Below, in pieces: positions 1-11,790 of a DNA stretch of 64,000 nt (its first letter is position 1; every line of letters begins with the position of its first letter). The stretch comes from Neobacillus niacini (GTDB taxonomy: Bacteria; Bacillota; Bacilli; Bacillales; Cytobacillaceae): NCBI RefSeq assembly GCF_019749295.1, contig NZ_JACWFG010000001.1, positions 20,507-84,506 on the forward strand, in the 5' to 3' direction. A model generated the notes under the pieces. The model was not told where the DNA came from. It saw only the letters and a list, made by a program, of their open reading frames with translations, and ran no database searches. The translations under genes were made by a program, and so were the position numbers.

Positions 1-2132
<2,132 letters not shown>

Positions 2133-2155
2133 TCAGTTGAAATTTGAAATAACCT

Positions 2156-2983
2156 TTAGCCTTTGACCGAACCGCCAAACACTCCAGAAACAAAGTGCTT
2201 TTGAAAGAATAGAAATAGTAAGAGCATCGGTACTAAACCTATAGCTGCGGCAACCATTACTTGGCCATACTGTACTACCTGCCCCGGCTGAACCATCATA
2301 GAAAGTAAAAGAGGCAGTGTATACAATTCTTCAGAAGAAACGACCACTAACGGCCAGATAAAATTGCCCCATGAATGCATAAATGTAACAATCCCAAGTG
2401 CCGCACACGCAGGTTTCATTACCGGAAGGACAATTCGAAAAAAGATCCCAAAATCTTTACAGCCGTCGATTTTAGCTGCTTCTATTAAGTCATCTGGAAA
2501 CGCTAACATTTGCTGTCTCATTAGGAACACACCAAATGGAGTGACTAGATATGGAACGATTAAGGCAAAGTAGCTATCAATCCAATTAAAATTCATCATA
2601 ATGATAAACATCGGTACCAGCATCACCTGAGTTGGTACCATCATGATTAACAGAACACTGATGAATAAAGGCTCACGTCCCTTAAACCTATATTTAGCGA
2701 ATGCATACCCAGCTAGTGCTGAGAAGAAAATAGTAGTAATGGTGGTGATTCCTGAAACAACTAAACTATTTATTAATGCACTCCAAATTGGCCAGCCTTC
2801 TGTTAAATTATTTAAATTATCCATAAAGTTTCCATCTGGTACAAGGGTTGGCGGAACTTTAAATATTTGGGACTCAGTTAACGTTGAAGCAGTGAACATC
2901 CAATAAAAGGGAAATACAGAAATCGTTACACCAACGAGAGCAAAGATATAAAGTAATAATTTGTTAAATTCTCGTTTTTGCAT
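2156..2983 (-). CDS. Sugar ABC transporter permease, MalG-like
   Basis: Inner-membrane permease subunit of a carbohydrate-uptake ABC transporter (CUT1/MalG type), about 275 residues with six predicted membrane segments. The EAA loop that contacts the ATPase is visible as EAAKIDGCKDFGIFFRIVLP. A longer reading from 3037 is possible, but I start at the ATG at 2983: a GGGAGGGG ribosome-binding site lies just upstream and the stop of the preceding permease ends one base before it, so the two are translationally coupled. It pairs with the MalF-like permease at 2985-3911 and the binding protein at 3960-5276. No ATP-binding subunit is encoded nearby. Many Gram-positive CUT1 systems share one MsmX-type ATPase encoded elsewhere, which I infer here. 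Confidence 0.92.
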   Translation of the reverse strand: MQKREFNKLLLYIFALVGVTISVFPFYWMFTASTLTESQIFKVPPTLVPDGNFMDNLNNLTEGWPIWSALINSLVVSGITTITTIFFSALAGYAFAKYRFKGREPLFISVLLIMMVPTQVMLVPMFIIMMNFNWIDSYFALIVPYLVTPFGVFLMRQQMLAFPDDLIEAAKIDGCKDFGIFFRIVLPVMKPACAALGIVTFMHSWGNFIWPLVVVSSEELYTLPLLLSMMVQPGQVVQYGQVMVAAAIGLVPMLLLFLFFQKHFVSGVFGGSVKG

Positions 2984-2984
2984 G

Positions 2985-3911
2985 TTATATTTCCCCTCCC
3001 TTTGTGATACGAATTTGAAAATAAGATAAAATCGCAATGATCGTGGTTACAACATAAGCACCAGCTGAAGCTAACCCAAAATCAAAGTTACCAAACGCCT
3101 TATCATATAAATAGAGAATGACCGTAGTCGTTTCTTCTCTTGGTCCTCCACCTGTTAAAACAAAAGGTTCTGCAAATAGTTGCAACGTTCCAATGGTAGA
3201 GATAATACCGCAAAAAAGGAGTACCGGCTTTAACAATGGAACAGTAATCTTAAAGAAACTAGTTATTTTACTCGCTCCATCAATACTTGCAGATTCATAT
3301 AAATCCTTGGGTACTGCCTGGAGGCCAGAAAGAATAATAACTGAATTATATCCAGTCCAACGCCAGGTTACTGCTAGAATGATTAATATCTTGGCCCACG
3401 TTCCATCGGAGAACCATTTAATGTCTCCAATGCCAATGGCGTTTAGGCCTTGATTAACCATTCCGTAAGTTTCATTGAAGAGTAATGAAAAAACTAGTGC
3501 ATATGTAACCAAATCAATTAAAACCGGAAGAAAAAATCCTAATCGGATAAGTCCCTTAAAGCGGAGCTTTTCGGAATTGACGACAGTTGCTATGATTGTA
3601 GCTAAAATAAGCATAATCGGAACTTGAATGACTAAAATTAATCCCGTTGTTCCCAATGACTTCCAAAAAAATGGATCCGTTAATAACATTTTATAATTTT
3701 CTAAGCCAACAAAAGTGGTTACTCCTGCACGCCATTTACTAAAGCTCAATACAAAAGAATAAATTAAAGGATATAGCATAAATACAGCAAAGATAAGAAA
3801 ATAAGGTGTGATAAATACATATGGACTTAAATTAAGAAGTGAAAACTTTTTCTTATTAACGCTGGGTTGCGTATAGTTTAAATTTTGCTTTTTCGTTTCA
3901 ATCGACGGCAC
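2985..3911 (-). CDS. Sugar ABC transporter permease, MalF-like
   Basis: Partner permease of the CUT1 sugar importer, 308 residues, with a short polar N-terminus followed by about six membrane segments. The EAA-type loop reads YESASIDGASKITSFFKIT. The start is a GTG at 3911 preceded by AGGTGGAG. It lies 48 bases downstream of the binding-protein gene, separated by a strong hairpin at 3929-3952, and is immediately followed by the MalG-like permease. The order binding protein, MalF-like, MalG-like, hydrolase is typical of oligosaccharide-use operons. The downstream LacZ suggests a galactoside substrate, but this is inferred from context only. Confidence 0.92.
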   Translation of the reverse strand: MPSIETKKQNLNYTQPSVNKKKFSLLNLSPYVFITPYFLIFAVFMLYPLIYSFVLSFSKWRAGVTTFVGLENYKMLLTDPFFWKSLGTTGLILVIQVPIMLILATIIATVVNSEKLRFKGLIRLGFFLPVLIDLVTYALVFSLLFNETYGMVNQGLNAIGIGDIKWFSDGTWAKILIILAVTWRWTGYNSVIILSGLQAVPKDLYESASIDGASKITSFFKITVPLLKPVLLFCGIISTIGTLQLFAEPFVLTGGGPREETTTVILYLYDKAFGNFDFGLASAGAYVVTTIIAILSYFQIRITKGGEI

Positions 3912-3928
3912 CTACTCCACCTCACTTC

Positions 3929-3952
3929 GTACCCCTGGAGAACCAGGGGTAC
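3929..3952 (-). promoter_or_regulatory. Intercistronic hairpin between binding protein and permeases
   Basis: Perfect 10-bp inverted repeat, GTACCCCTGG, 4-nt loop, CCAGGGGTAC, in the 48-base gap between the binding-protein and first permease genes. It is not followed by a long U run. Such hairpins commonly stabilise the upstream message or partly terminate, giving more binding protein than membrane subunits. The structure is visible; its role is inferred. Confidence 0.6.
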
Positions 3953-3959
3953 TATGTTT

Positions 3960-5276
3960 TTATTTACTAATCTTTAACCCTGTATCTCTCGCAGCTTTTT
4001 CTTCTGCAGCTTTAAGTGCTTCTTCAATTTCCTTACCATCCATAACGTCACCAAGAGCACCCACAATTGCATTATTTACATCCATAAATTTAGAACCGTA
4101 ATCAATAGTTGGGATGTCTGTTGATAATTCCCCAAAGAATTCTGATAATGCAACACCAAAATATTCATCCATTTCTTTAAATTTCTCAGTTTCATAGTAA
4201 GGCTGCCAAGAAGGGAACAAACCATATTTCATTTGTACGTCTTGACCTTCATTTGTCATTAGGGTGTACTCAATGAATTTCCAAGCTAACTCTTTATTTT
4301 TTGATTGAGTAGAGATAGCTAAAGTAGAACCGCCTGAATGGGATTGATTTGGACCACCTTCAGTGAATGCAGGCATTGGCATAAGCCCCCATTTGCCTTT
4401 TTGATTTTCTGCTTGGGTTTTGATTGTCCCTGCATACCAAACCGGATAGATGGCTGAAGCAATTTTATTGTTGGCAAATGCACGGATTCTGTCATCCCAA
4501 GTTGGAGCATCCACTACTAAACCTGCATCGACGATTTTCTTAAACATCTCAATTGCTTGAACATTTTCTTCAGTTGCAAATTGGATATTGCCATCCTTAT
4601 CATAGTACTGTGCACCTAATTGGTTCATTAACATACGGTACACTTCAGCAATGTCTTTTGAACTCATACCTAATGCAAGCATCGATACATTATCGTTTGC
4701 AGATTGGATTTTCTTACCTGCTTCTATAAACTTATCCCAGGTAGTTAAAGTAGATGGGTCAACTCCTGCTTTTTCAAAGAAATCTTTTCGATAATAGATA
4801 CCCACAGGCCCGATGTCCCACGGAAGACCCATAATTTTTCCATCTTTATCTTTTACTAGATTTAGAGCAACTTCAGCGAACTCACTTTCTCTACCATCTA
4901 ATCTTGCAGTTAAATCAACAAACTGCCCTTCAAATACTTCTAAGAAGTTTGCAAAGTCACGCTGTTGAATCTGCATTACATCTGGAGCCCCTTTTCCCGA
5001 TGTCAAAGGAGGGGTAATACTCTTATAGTCACTAGTAACATATTCAATATTAACTTTTGCTTTAGGGTACTTTTTCATGAAGTTTTCGGCTTCCTCTTTT
5101 AATGAATCAGCAGCCAGGTTCCAGCTTGCAACTGTAATTTCTCCTGATACTTCACCTTCAGGAGACTTTTTCTTCAGTTCTGCCTCCCCACCGGCAGTAG
5201 ATTTCCCAGAACAAGCACTAAGTACCGAAAGTAGCAAGACAACAATTAAGAAAATGGAAAAATAGCGTTTTTTCAT
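3960..5276 (-). CDS. Sugar ABC transporter substrate-binding lipoprotein
   Basis: Extracellular solute-binding protein of family 1 (MalE/UgpB-like), 438 residues, the ligand receptor of the importer encoded downstream. The N-terminus is a lipoprotein signal with lipobox LSAC (Cys22), so the mature protein is lipid-anchored outside the membrane. The body shows the two-lobed periplasmic-binding fold pattern, including a GLPWDIGPVGIYYRKD segment typical of family 1 proteins. A GAGGAGG ribosome-binding site precedes the ATG. It is the first gene of the binding protein, permease, permease, LacZ set; the IclR-type regulator lies 291 bases upstream on the same strand. Confidence 0.93.
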   Translation of the reverse strand: MKKRYFSIFLIVVLLLSVLSACSGKSTAGGEAELKKKSPEGEVSGEITVASWNLAADSLKEEAENFMKKYPKAKVNIEYVTSDYKSITPPLTSGKGAPDVMQIQQRDFANFLEVFEGQFVDLTARLDGRESEFAEVALNLVKDKDGKIMGLPWDIGPVGIYYRKDFFEKAGVDPSTLTTWDKFIEAGKKIQSANDNVSMLALGMSSKDIAEVYRMLMNQLGAQYYDKDGNIQFATEENVQAIEMFKKIVDAGLVVDAPTWDDRIRAFANNKIASAIYPVWYAGTIKTQAENQKGKWGLMPMPAFTEGGPNQSHSGGSTLAISTQSKNKELAWKFIEYTLMTNEGQDVQMKYGLFPSWQPYYETEKFKEMDEYFGVALSEFFGELSTDIPTIDYGSKFMDVNNAIVGALGDVMDGKEIEEALKAAEEKAARDTGLKISK

Positions 5277-5567
5277 TCTTGGTTCCTCCTCGAATAGTAA
5301 TAGCTAGTAATCCTTGTAGTGATGTTCTAGTTGTTACAATCCTCTTCAAAAAAAAACATTTTCTCATCCTCGTCTGATTGATTAACTAAGAGGTTTTCCA
5401 AGAATTCTTAGCTGGGTAACTTTTCAGAACACTAATTACTTTCTCATATGTAATTCCAGTTCATCATAATCAGAAGAGGATACTCCCTTGCCCCTTTTCT
5501 AGATCTAATCACCTCCTAAAAAGCTAGATTAATAATATTTAATACTTTTTTCCTCAACAGAATTTTA

Positions 5568-6344
5568 TTAGTGCCTGTATCCCAAACCTCTTGAGATTTT
5601 ACCAGCGCAATTAGTAATTTTCGCTGCATATTTATCAATCATTGTTGTTTCCAGGCGATTTATCGGTGCAGCTACACTTATCCCAGCTATAACTTTGTTT
5701 TTATGGTCAAAGACTGGTGCAGCTACACAACGTATCCCTAATTCATGTTCTTGTTCATCTATTGAATAACCAATATTACGAATTTCTTCTAAATTCTTCA
5801 AAAGTTCTCCTTTTGTCGTATGGGTATATTCCGTATACCTTTTGAGACCTCTATCAATAATGATTTGATTAATTTCTTCCTCATGTAAAAAGGCCATAAT
5901 AGCTTTTCCAACGCCTGTACAATGTACAGGTGCTCTCTTGCCAATTCTGGAATACATTCTAATGGTTTTAGGTGATTCAATTTTATCGATGTAGACAATT
6001 TCAGAGTTTTCAAGAATCACTAAATGAACTGTTTCCCCTAATTCATTTACGAGTTCTTGCAGGAACGGTGAGGCAACGGTTCGTAAATCCAAAGACTCTA
6101 ACACTGCTTCCCCTAATTCCACTACCTTTAGTCCTAAAAGGTATTTATCACTTTCAATGTTTTTTCTTACGAATCCAAATGAACATAATGTAGTAGTCAA
6201 ACGATGGGCAGAACTTTTGGCCACATCCAATCTTTTTGCAATTTCAGTAATTCCCAAGCCATTTGGATTTTCTTTTAGTACATCTAAAATGATCAAAGCT
6301 CTTTCAACCGATTGAACTGAGGAATTACTTTTTGATGTTGCCAT
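5568..6344 (-). CDS. IclR-family transcriptional regulator
   Basis: DNA-binding regulator of the IclR family, 258 residues from the chosen ATG at 6344, which has a GGTGG ribosome-binding site; an upstream ATG at 6404 would add 20 poorly placed residues. The N-terminal winged helix-turn-helix (about residues 10-70, GLGITEIAKRLDVAKSSAHR) is followed by the GAF-like effector domain with the typical GVGKAIMA and GISVAAP motifs. IclR proteins usually repress or activate adjacent catabolic genes in response to a small metabolite. Position just upstream of the galactoside transporter genes suggests that it controls them; no operator was identified. Confidence 0.88.
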   Translation of the reverse strand: MATSKSNSSVQSVERALIILDVLKENPNGLGITEIAKRLDVAKSSAHRLTTTLCSFGFVRKNIESDKYLLGLKVVELGEAVLESLDLRTVASPFLQELVNELGETVHLVILENSEIVYIDKIESPKTIRMYSRIGKRAPVHCTGVGKAIMAFLHEEEINQIIIDRGLKRYTEYTHTTKGELLKNLEEIRNIGYSIDEQEHELGIRCVAAPVFDHKNKVIAGISVAAPINRLETTMIDKYAAKITNCAGKISRGLGYRH

Positions 6345-7086
6345 TTGACCACCCACTAATAGGATATTTTTCTTTTTGTTCCGTATTAAGGAATTGCGTT
6401 CCATTTACGTTTTTGAGTTTACATCCTAATGAAAGCGTTGTCAATTACATTTTTTGAAAAAAACTAAATATTTAGTATTTTCAATTATTTCTATATAACA
6501 ATGTTTTTACTAGTAAAAGCACAGCTGTAACTAATCTATTACTTTTTGAAATTTTCCAGCTTGAAAGCCCATTTATCTGTCATACATCTTTTAATTAGTT
6601 AATTAATCCTACTTTTGTTGTATCCAATAATTTTAAGTTACTTTACATATAATTTTTTTACTCCCCTAGCCCTATAAATAAATTGGTACTTTTTGTTTAT
6701 GAACTAAAGATTAAGAATTATCTTTTTTTGTTATCCAAGTCATTATAATTTCAAGTATTTACTCCAAAAACTTTTCGGAAATAACAAAAAAAAAAAAAAT
6801 AATAATAATAATAAAAGAGACCCCATTAGTTCTCCATTTTTTGTAAGATCGCAACCTACACACGGTGCAAAATTGACTTTTTCAGATGATATACAAGTCC
6901 TTTTGAAAAAGTTAACGAAAATCTTGCTTAGACACATTTCTTTGCTGCCTTCTTTATTTATTCTATTGATTCAAACATTACTATACTTTAGTTTTAGTAA
7001 TTTAATATTCTAACTATTGTTTTTATTCAAAAAGTATTCTATAATACTTTTCATTACATAAATTAAAAAAGTCAGAGGTGTAAAAA
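6345..7086. other. AT-rich intergenic region, no gene seen
   Basis: Very AT-rich stretch between the IclR gene and the divergent transporter gene. It contains a run of 13 A followed by AAT trinucleotide repeats near 6788-6815. Short ORFs here (for example 6743-6937 on the minus strand) have simple-repeat composition and no ribosome-binding site. I see no RNA gene. It must contain the promoter of the IclR gene and of the downstream transporter, but I cannot place them reliably. Confidence 0.5.
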
Positions 7087-8058
7087 ATGAAAGTTTTAGA
7101 GAAAGTGAGCCAGTTCGCCGGCAGTACCTTTGCCGTGTGGGTGCTATTATTTGCAGCCCTTTCGTTTTTTTGGCCATCCGCATTTACGTGGATCGCACCA
7201 CATATTTCCCTCTTATTAGGGATCATTATGTTTGGAATGGGACTAACATTGTCTGCAGGAGATTTTAAAGAAGTTTTCAGACGTCCAAAGGATGTAGCGA
7301 TTGGGGTTATTGGTCAATTTTTAATCATGCCTCTTCTTGCTTTTGTACTTGCAAAAGGATTACAATTACCACCTGAAATTGCTGTAGGAGTTATTTTAGT
7401 AGGCTGCTGTCCGGGCGGGACTTCATCTAATGTTATGACTTTCCTAGCGAAAGGTGATGTACCCTTAAGTGTAACCATTACCTCAGTGACAACACTACTA
7501 GCACCTGTGGTAACACCAGCACTTATATTATTACTAGCAAGCGAATGGATTCCTGTAGATCCAGGCAGCCTATTTGTTTCCATTGTAAAAATTGTGATTG
7601 TACCTATCGTCTTAGGGCTAATTATTAAAAAATTATTTAATCGTCAAGCACAGGCAAGTGTAAAGGTCCTTCCACTTGTATCCATTATCGGAATTGTTTC
7701 GATTGTAGCTGCAGTAGTATCTGTTAACCAACAAAATATTGCTAAAACGGGGTTACTCATATTTGCTGTTGTTATCCTTCATAATGTCCTTGGCTATTTA
7801 GTGGGCTATTTGTTTGGAAAGTTATTCAAGATGGATTTATCGAAGAAAAAAGCAGTTGCAATTGAAGTTGGAATGCAAAACTCTGGCTTAGGTGCTGCTA
7901 TTGCCTCAGCACATTTCTCACCATTATCTGCTGTACCAAGTGCTATTTTCAGTGTTTGGCATAACATATCTGGTCCAATATTAGCGACCGTATTCAATCG
8001 GATGGATAACAATAAATCGCTCGATGCGGATTCAAAAAATTCACAATTAACAAGCTAG
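7087..8058 (+). CDS. Bile acid:sodium symporter (BASS) family transporter, YocS-like
   Basis: Integral membrane transporter of the BASS/SBF family, 323 residues with about ten hydrophobic segments. Diagnostic motifs are GIIMFGMGLTLS near residue 45, GCCPGGTSSNVMTFLAKGD near residue 105, and EVGMQNSGLGAAIA near residue 260, corresponding to the two crossed helices that form the sodium and substrate sites. Bacterial members carry sodium-coupled organic anions; the substrate is unknown here, and B. subtilis YocS is the nearest relative I can recall. An AGAGGTG ribosome-binding site precedes the ATG. It stands alone, with a strong terminator immediately downstream. Confidence 0.88.
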   Translation: MKVLEKVSQFAGSTFAVWVLLFAALSFFWPSAFTWIAPHISLLLGIIMFGMGLTLSAGDFKEVFRRPKDVAIGVIGQFLIMPLLAFVLAKGLQLPPEIAVGVILVGCCPGGTSSNVMTFLAKGDVPLSVTITSVTTLLAPVVTPALILLLASEWIPVDPGSLFVSIVKIVIVPIVLGLIIKKLFNRQAQASVKVLPLVSIIGIVSIVAAVVSVNQQNIAKTGLLIFAVVILHNVLGYLVGYLFGKLFKMDLSKKKAVAIEVGMQNSGLGAAIASAHFSPLSAVPSAIFSVWHNISGPILATVFNRMDNNKSLDADSKNSQLTS

Positions 8059-8062
8059 ATAA

Positions 8063-8112
8063 ACACACCTTCATTGTTGGAACTCAACGTCGACATGAAG
8101 GTGTGTTTTTTT
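8063..8112 (+). terminator. Rho-independent terminator of the BASS transporter gene
   Basis: Inverted repeat ACACACCTTCAT with ATGAAGGTGTGT followed by a run of T, directly after the stop codon at 8058. The rest of the gap to 8372 shows only AT-rich sequence, with a possible TATAAT at 8342-8347 serving the next gene. Confidence 0.85.
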
Positions 8113-8372
8113 GAAATTGAGAAAATGTGTTTGTCACCCAATTCCGCATTTTTCAAGATAACTACCTTACACCGCTTTTTTTGGCATAACCTTTGTTTCC
8201 ATGAAAATCACCTCCAATTTTCCCAAAAACCAATAAAATCATATTCCTTCAAATCTCTCAATCTCTAATTTCTGCAAAGATATGGGGCTTTTCTTCTGGT
8301 TGTCTGCATAGATTGTAGACAAGGGTAAGTGATCTCTCAAATATAATAGTAAACCAGGAGGAAAATAACCTA

Positions 8373-9293
8373 ATGCAATTTATTGAAGATGTTAAAGATG
8401 TGAAATTTAGTTTTTTGGAAAAACCGCCTGCGTCGTCGATGACTTATGCCTTTGTTTATGTTAATAATCACAACGAATACTATGCAGTTAAAAATGGAGA
8501 GCGTTTGTCACGCAGTGAATTACGGATTGGCAAATATAAAAGGGTTTATACAGTCAATATGCAGCAGCATACCATCACATACAAAGAGGAAGTCCCTTCT
8601 GCAACAAGAGGAAGAAGATTTTCTGTCAATCTATTTATCGACGTTGCCGTTGAACACCCTGAAAGGTTAGTTCAACAAAATGCAGGAGAATTTGGCGACA
8701 TTATTAATAATAATTTGCCCTTCTGGGTAGAGTCGGAAGCAAGATTTTATCCTATTGAAGAGGAGCTGAGTTTTGCCCGGCATATTGAAGAATTTTTTCA
8801 AACCTCGCCATTAGTCAAGGTGTTACGAGAGGCTGGAATTGTTGTTCGAAATGTTCGTGTTATGATCCGGCAAGGTATTCGGGACCAACGCCACGATGAG
8901 GCGATTGCCGATTTAGACCGGAACGCAGAATTATCCGCCTATCAAGAGGCTCTAGACTTGGAGGAAGCGCGCCGGATTTCGGCCTCGATTAAAGATGCTC
9001 TTCAAGAAGGTGATTTTATCACTGCTGGTAAGCTTGGAGAAAAGAATGAAATGGCAAAGCGGTTAGTGGAATCGGAGTTTAACCAAAATCAAGCCTTCAA
9101 ATTTGAGGTAAACAAACAACTTTTCAACATAATCAATGATCCCTCTATTGACCAGTTTGAGGCAGAACAAAGATTGGCCAAGCTGAAAAAACTATTTCCG
9201 TATCTCCCTGTCAACCTAGAAATCATCAATAGAAAAAAACAGATTTCTGGTCCAAAGAGAGAACTTCAATCCTATTTAAATAAAGGAGACTAG
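8373..9293 (+). CDS. Hypothetical protein, possible SPFH/band-7-like
   Basis: A 306-residue soluble protein that I do not recognise with certainty. The first half (VYTVNMQQHTITY, then FSVNLFIDVAVEHPERLVQQ and a long helix ending VLREAGIVVRNVRVMI) has the strand-strand-helix-GI-V-V rhythm of SPFH/band-7 domains. The second half is charged and helical (EALDLEEARRISASIKDALQ, EFNQNQAFKFEVNKQL), probably coiled coil. There is no signal peptide or membrane segment. A GGAGG ribosome-binding site precedes the ATG. The next gene begins 5 bases after the stop and encodes a membrane protein with an external SH3 domain, so the two probably form one complex. The fold call is tentative. Confidence 0.6.
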   Translation: MQFIEDVKDVKFSFLEKPPASSMTYAFVYVNNHNEYYAVKNGERLSRSELRIGKYKRVYTVNMQQHTITYKEEVPSATRGRRFSVNLFIDVAVEHPERLVQQNAGEFGDIINNNLPFWVESEARFYPIEEELSFARHIEEFFQTSPLVKVLREAGIVVRNVRVMIRQGIRDQRHDEAIADLDRNAELSAYQEALDLEEARRISASIKDALQEGDFITAGKLGEKNEMAKRLVESEFNQNQAFKFEVNKQLFNIINDPSIDQFEAEQRLAKLKKLFPYLPVNLEIINRKKQISGPKRELQSYLNKGD

Positions 9294-9298
9294 CGATT

Positions 9299-10036
9299 GT
9301 GGAATCCATTTTAAACCAACTGTTTTGGATTTGGTCAATAATTACTGTCCTGCCGGAATGGATGCGTCTTTTTTTGGCTCTCTTTGTGCTCTTGCAACTC
9401 GCAAGGCTGATATTGTTGTACATTGTTCCTCCCTTCTTAAACTTATTGTGCCGTTTGTTGAAAAAGATGATATATCCAATTTCTTACCCAATCATGGCAC
9501 TTCTTTCCACGATACTAAGAAGGCGGAGAGAAGCAGGAATAGCGGGCATACCTGTATGGATTGAAATCATCGAAGGAATGTTTGCCTTGTCCGAAAATTT
9601 TTTCAACAAAATGATTAAGCTTTTCACGAAACGGAAAAGGAATAAGAGCAGGATTAATAGATGGACCTTCTATGCTGCCACGGCTGTAGTGATTTTTCTA
9701 ACTGCTGCCATCATGAACAATCCAAATGAGTGGTATACACAAAAATGGAGGAAAGCGGAGGTTTGGTTAAACCAAGAACATGTGCACGTACAAGCAACTG
9801 GGGCTTCCCCTGATCAAAAAGAATTGATTTTAAATAAGAAATATGAAGATGGCGGAAATATTCGTGAGGCTCCCGCTCTAACTGCGCCCCGTCTATACAC
9901 AATCACAAATGGAGAAATCATACACTTTTTGAATGAAGAACAAGTAGACTCCAAAGGAATAAAGTGGCTAAAAGTTCAAACTACAAACGGGGTCGAAGGA
10001 TGGATATCGGCATTGATTGTCGTAGAAAAGCAATGA
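9299..10036 (+). CDS. Membrane protein with C-terminal bacterial SH3 domain
   Basis: A 245-residue protein starting at GTG, with AAAGGAG upstream and only 5 bases after the preceding gene. Residues about 1-70 contain two hydrophobic segments, about 120-140 a third membrane helix, and residues 175-245 an SH3b domain (NIREAPALTAPRLYTI to KWLKVQTTNGVEGWISALIV). SH3b domains outside the cell usually bind the wall or other surface proteins. With the SPFH-like partner it may form a membrane scaffold. Function is unknown. The downstream gap to the phoX stop at 10278 holds only a direct repeat of GGTGCCAT. Confidence 0.75.
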   Translation: MESILNQLFWIWSIITVLPEWMRLFLALFVLLQLARLILLYIVPPFLNLLCRLLKKMIYPISYPIMALLSTILRRRREAGIAGIPVWIEIIEGMFALSENFFNKMIKLFTKRKRNKSRINRWTFYAATAVVIFLTAAIMNNPNEWYTQKWRKAEVWLNQEHVHVQATGASPDQKELILNKKYEDGGNIREAPALTAPRLYTITNGEIIHFLNEEQVDSKGIKWLKVQTTNGVEGWISALIVVEKQ

Positions 10037-10277
10037 CAATGAAAGAATAATCTGCCTGATTTTAAGTCCTCTTCAATTTAAAGATCTGCCGATTTATCAA
10101 AAGTTGACGTGCCAATTTTAAGTTTCCTGTCACCTGTTTTTCTATTAGATGTAACCTCAAGTACAGATAAATCAAGTTTTCTAGTTTTCAAATGTTTCCT
10201 TGTTATTTGTAATTCAAAAAAAATGGCACCATGCATGGCACCACTTAGACTTTAATTTATAACTTGAATTTTGCGAA

Positions 10278-11711
10278 TTAGATTAATTTCACTCCATGGC
10301 GTTCAAATGCTGCCGCTTCTAGAATGGACATACCTTGTTCCTCGGCAGCCTTAGCCACTTTTTCTGAAACTATTGGTTCAAGATTCGCAGGAGCAGCATA
10401 GGACATTTCCCTTGCACGTGCAGCGTTTCTGCGTTGGAACGGTCCCCAAATAGCAAAGGTTTTGCCTGGGCTTTGAATATTAACAAACAGCGTGTTTCCG
10501 TCAGGTGAGAAGGTAGGACCAGCCAATTCAGAATCACTTAGTCGGTTTGCTGCAAAAGGATAAACTTTGCCTTCTGGGGTGATTCCCAACAATCGATCTT
10601 GACCTGAACCATCTTCTGCATACCAAAGGTCACCCCATGGAGTCATGCAGATATTATCTGGATATTCCATTTCTCGTGCATCATTTCCCTCATAGAAAAG
10701 CTCCAATGTATTCGTGTGAGGAATATAACGGTAGACTCGTCCAAGTTTTTTATCACCGGCAGAAGTATCGTCGAACCAGAAAACACCCTCTTGGAAGAAC
10801 GCTCCTTCCAGTCTGCTGAACTCAATGCAGTTTTGTGCCTTTGCATCCTCGCGGCAAAGATGAGGATCTAGTTCCTTCCATACAATCTTAAAGGTTTGTC
10901 CTGTTTTAAATGTACTTGCTGATGGATCACTTACCGCTTCAATTGCCGCCGCATAAAGCTTACCGCCTTTTTGTAACGCTCCTGGCTTTTGGCTTAAATC
11001 ATTTGGGACAAAACGGTAAAGATAACTAGGGCTTGCATCCTCCGTTAAGTATACATATCCTGTCGCTGGGTCAATCGCACAGGCTTCATGGGAAAAGCGG
11101 CCCATTTCCTTGATTGGAGTTCTGGACATTTCGTTCTCCGGCTGTCCTGGATCTACTTCGAATACATAACCGTGTGTCGCGGTACGCGTTTCCTCACAGG
11201 TTAACCAAGTACCCCATGGTGTCGCTCCACCGGCACAATTTCGGATTGTCCCTGAAGAGGTTACATATTCTTTGATAACCTCACGATTGGGTCCTACAAC
11301 CAGCCCCGTAGTCCCCCCTCTTGCTGCCGCATCATAAGGATTGCTTCCAAATGCTGCCCCTGCACCCAATTCATGGTTCCGTACTAGAATGGTGGTATTG
11401 TTAGGACCCTCGAAAGCTGCCATCCCATCAAAGGCTCCCGGGATTTTTGCCCCGTTTGACATCAACTCTCCCTCTTTAGAAATAATTTTGTAATGAAACC
11501 CTTGTGGAAGATCGAGAATTCCATTTGGATCCGGAACCAAAGGACCATAACCCCCAAAACCGCTTGTTGGATTATTAGTACTATCCGCAAATGCTTTCGA
11601 ACCGAGGGCTAACACACCAGTTGACCCAAGAGTAAGAGCAAGTGTACCCATTCCTCCTGCTTTTAAAAAGTCTCTTCTGTTTAAGGCATTTTTAGAAGTT
11701 TCATTATTCAT
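10278..11711 (-). CDS. phoX: PhoX-family alkaline phosphatase (DUF839), Tat-exported
   Basis: Secreted phosphatase of the PhoX family, 477 residues; family members are calcium/iron-dependent enzymes releasing phosphate from phosphoesters. The N-terminus carries a twin-arginine signal (NRRDFLKAGG, Arg12-Arg13, followed by a hydrophobic stretch ending about residue 42), so a folded, metal-loaded enzyme is exported by Tat. The body has the beta-propeller motifs RNCAGGATPWGTWLTCEE, FSHEACAIDPATGYVYLTED and EYPDNICMTPWGDLWYAEDG. The start ATG has AGGAGAG upstream. A four-repeat Pho box lies about 80-120 bases upstream, so induction by phosphate starvation through PhoPR is likely. No tat genes are adjacent. 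Confidence 0.9.
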   Translation of the reverse strand: MNNETSKNALNRRDFLKAGGMGTLALTLGSTGVLALGSKAFADSTNNPTSGFGGYGPLVPDPNGILDLPQGFHYKIISKEGELMSNGAKIPGAFDGMAAFEGPNNTTILVRNHELGAGAAFGSNPYDAAARGGTTGLVVGPNREVIKEYVTSSGTIRNCAGGATPWGTWLTCEETRTATHGYVFEVDPGQPENEMSRTPIKEMGRFSHEACAIDPATGYVYLTEDASPSYLYRFVPNDLSQKPGALQKGGKLYAAAIEAVSDPSASTFKTGQTFKIVWKELDPHLCREDAKAQNCIEFSRLEGAFFQEGVFWFDDTSAGDKKLGRVYRYIPHTNTLELFYEGNDAREMEYPDNICMTPWGDLWYAEDGSGQDRLLGITPEGKVYPFAANRLSDSELAGPTFSPDGNTLFVNIQSPGKTFAIWGPFQRRNAARAREMSYAAPANLEPIVSEKVAKAAEEQGMSILEAAAFERHGVKLI

Positions 11712-11790
11712 TAACTATCTCTCCTCAATTATGTATATTTTGAATCTAGTAATAGATTAATTGAGAAATTTTAAGAAAAGATAGGTTTTA

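Noticed and set aside
6743..6937. Minus-strand ORF with long Leu/Phe run
   Set aside because: Produced by the A and AAT repeats; simple-sequence artefact.
10221..10244. Possible terminator after phoX
   Set aside because: GGTGCCAT is repeated directly, not inverted, so no stable stem forms beyond a short CCATGCATGG palindrome.
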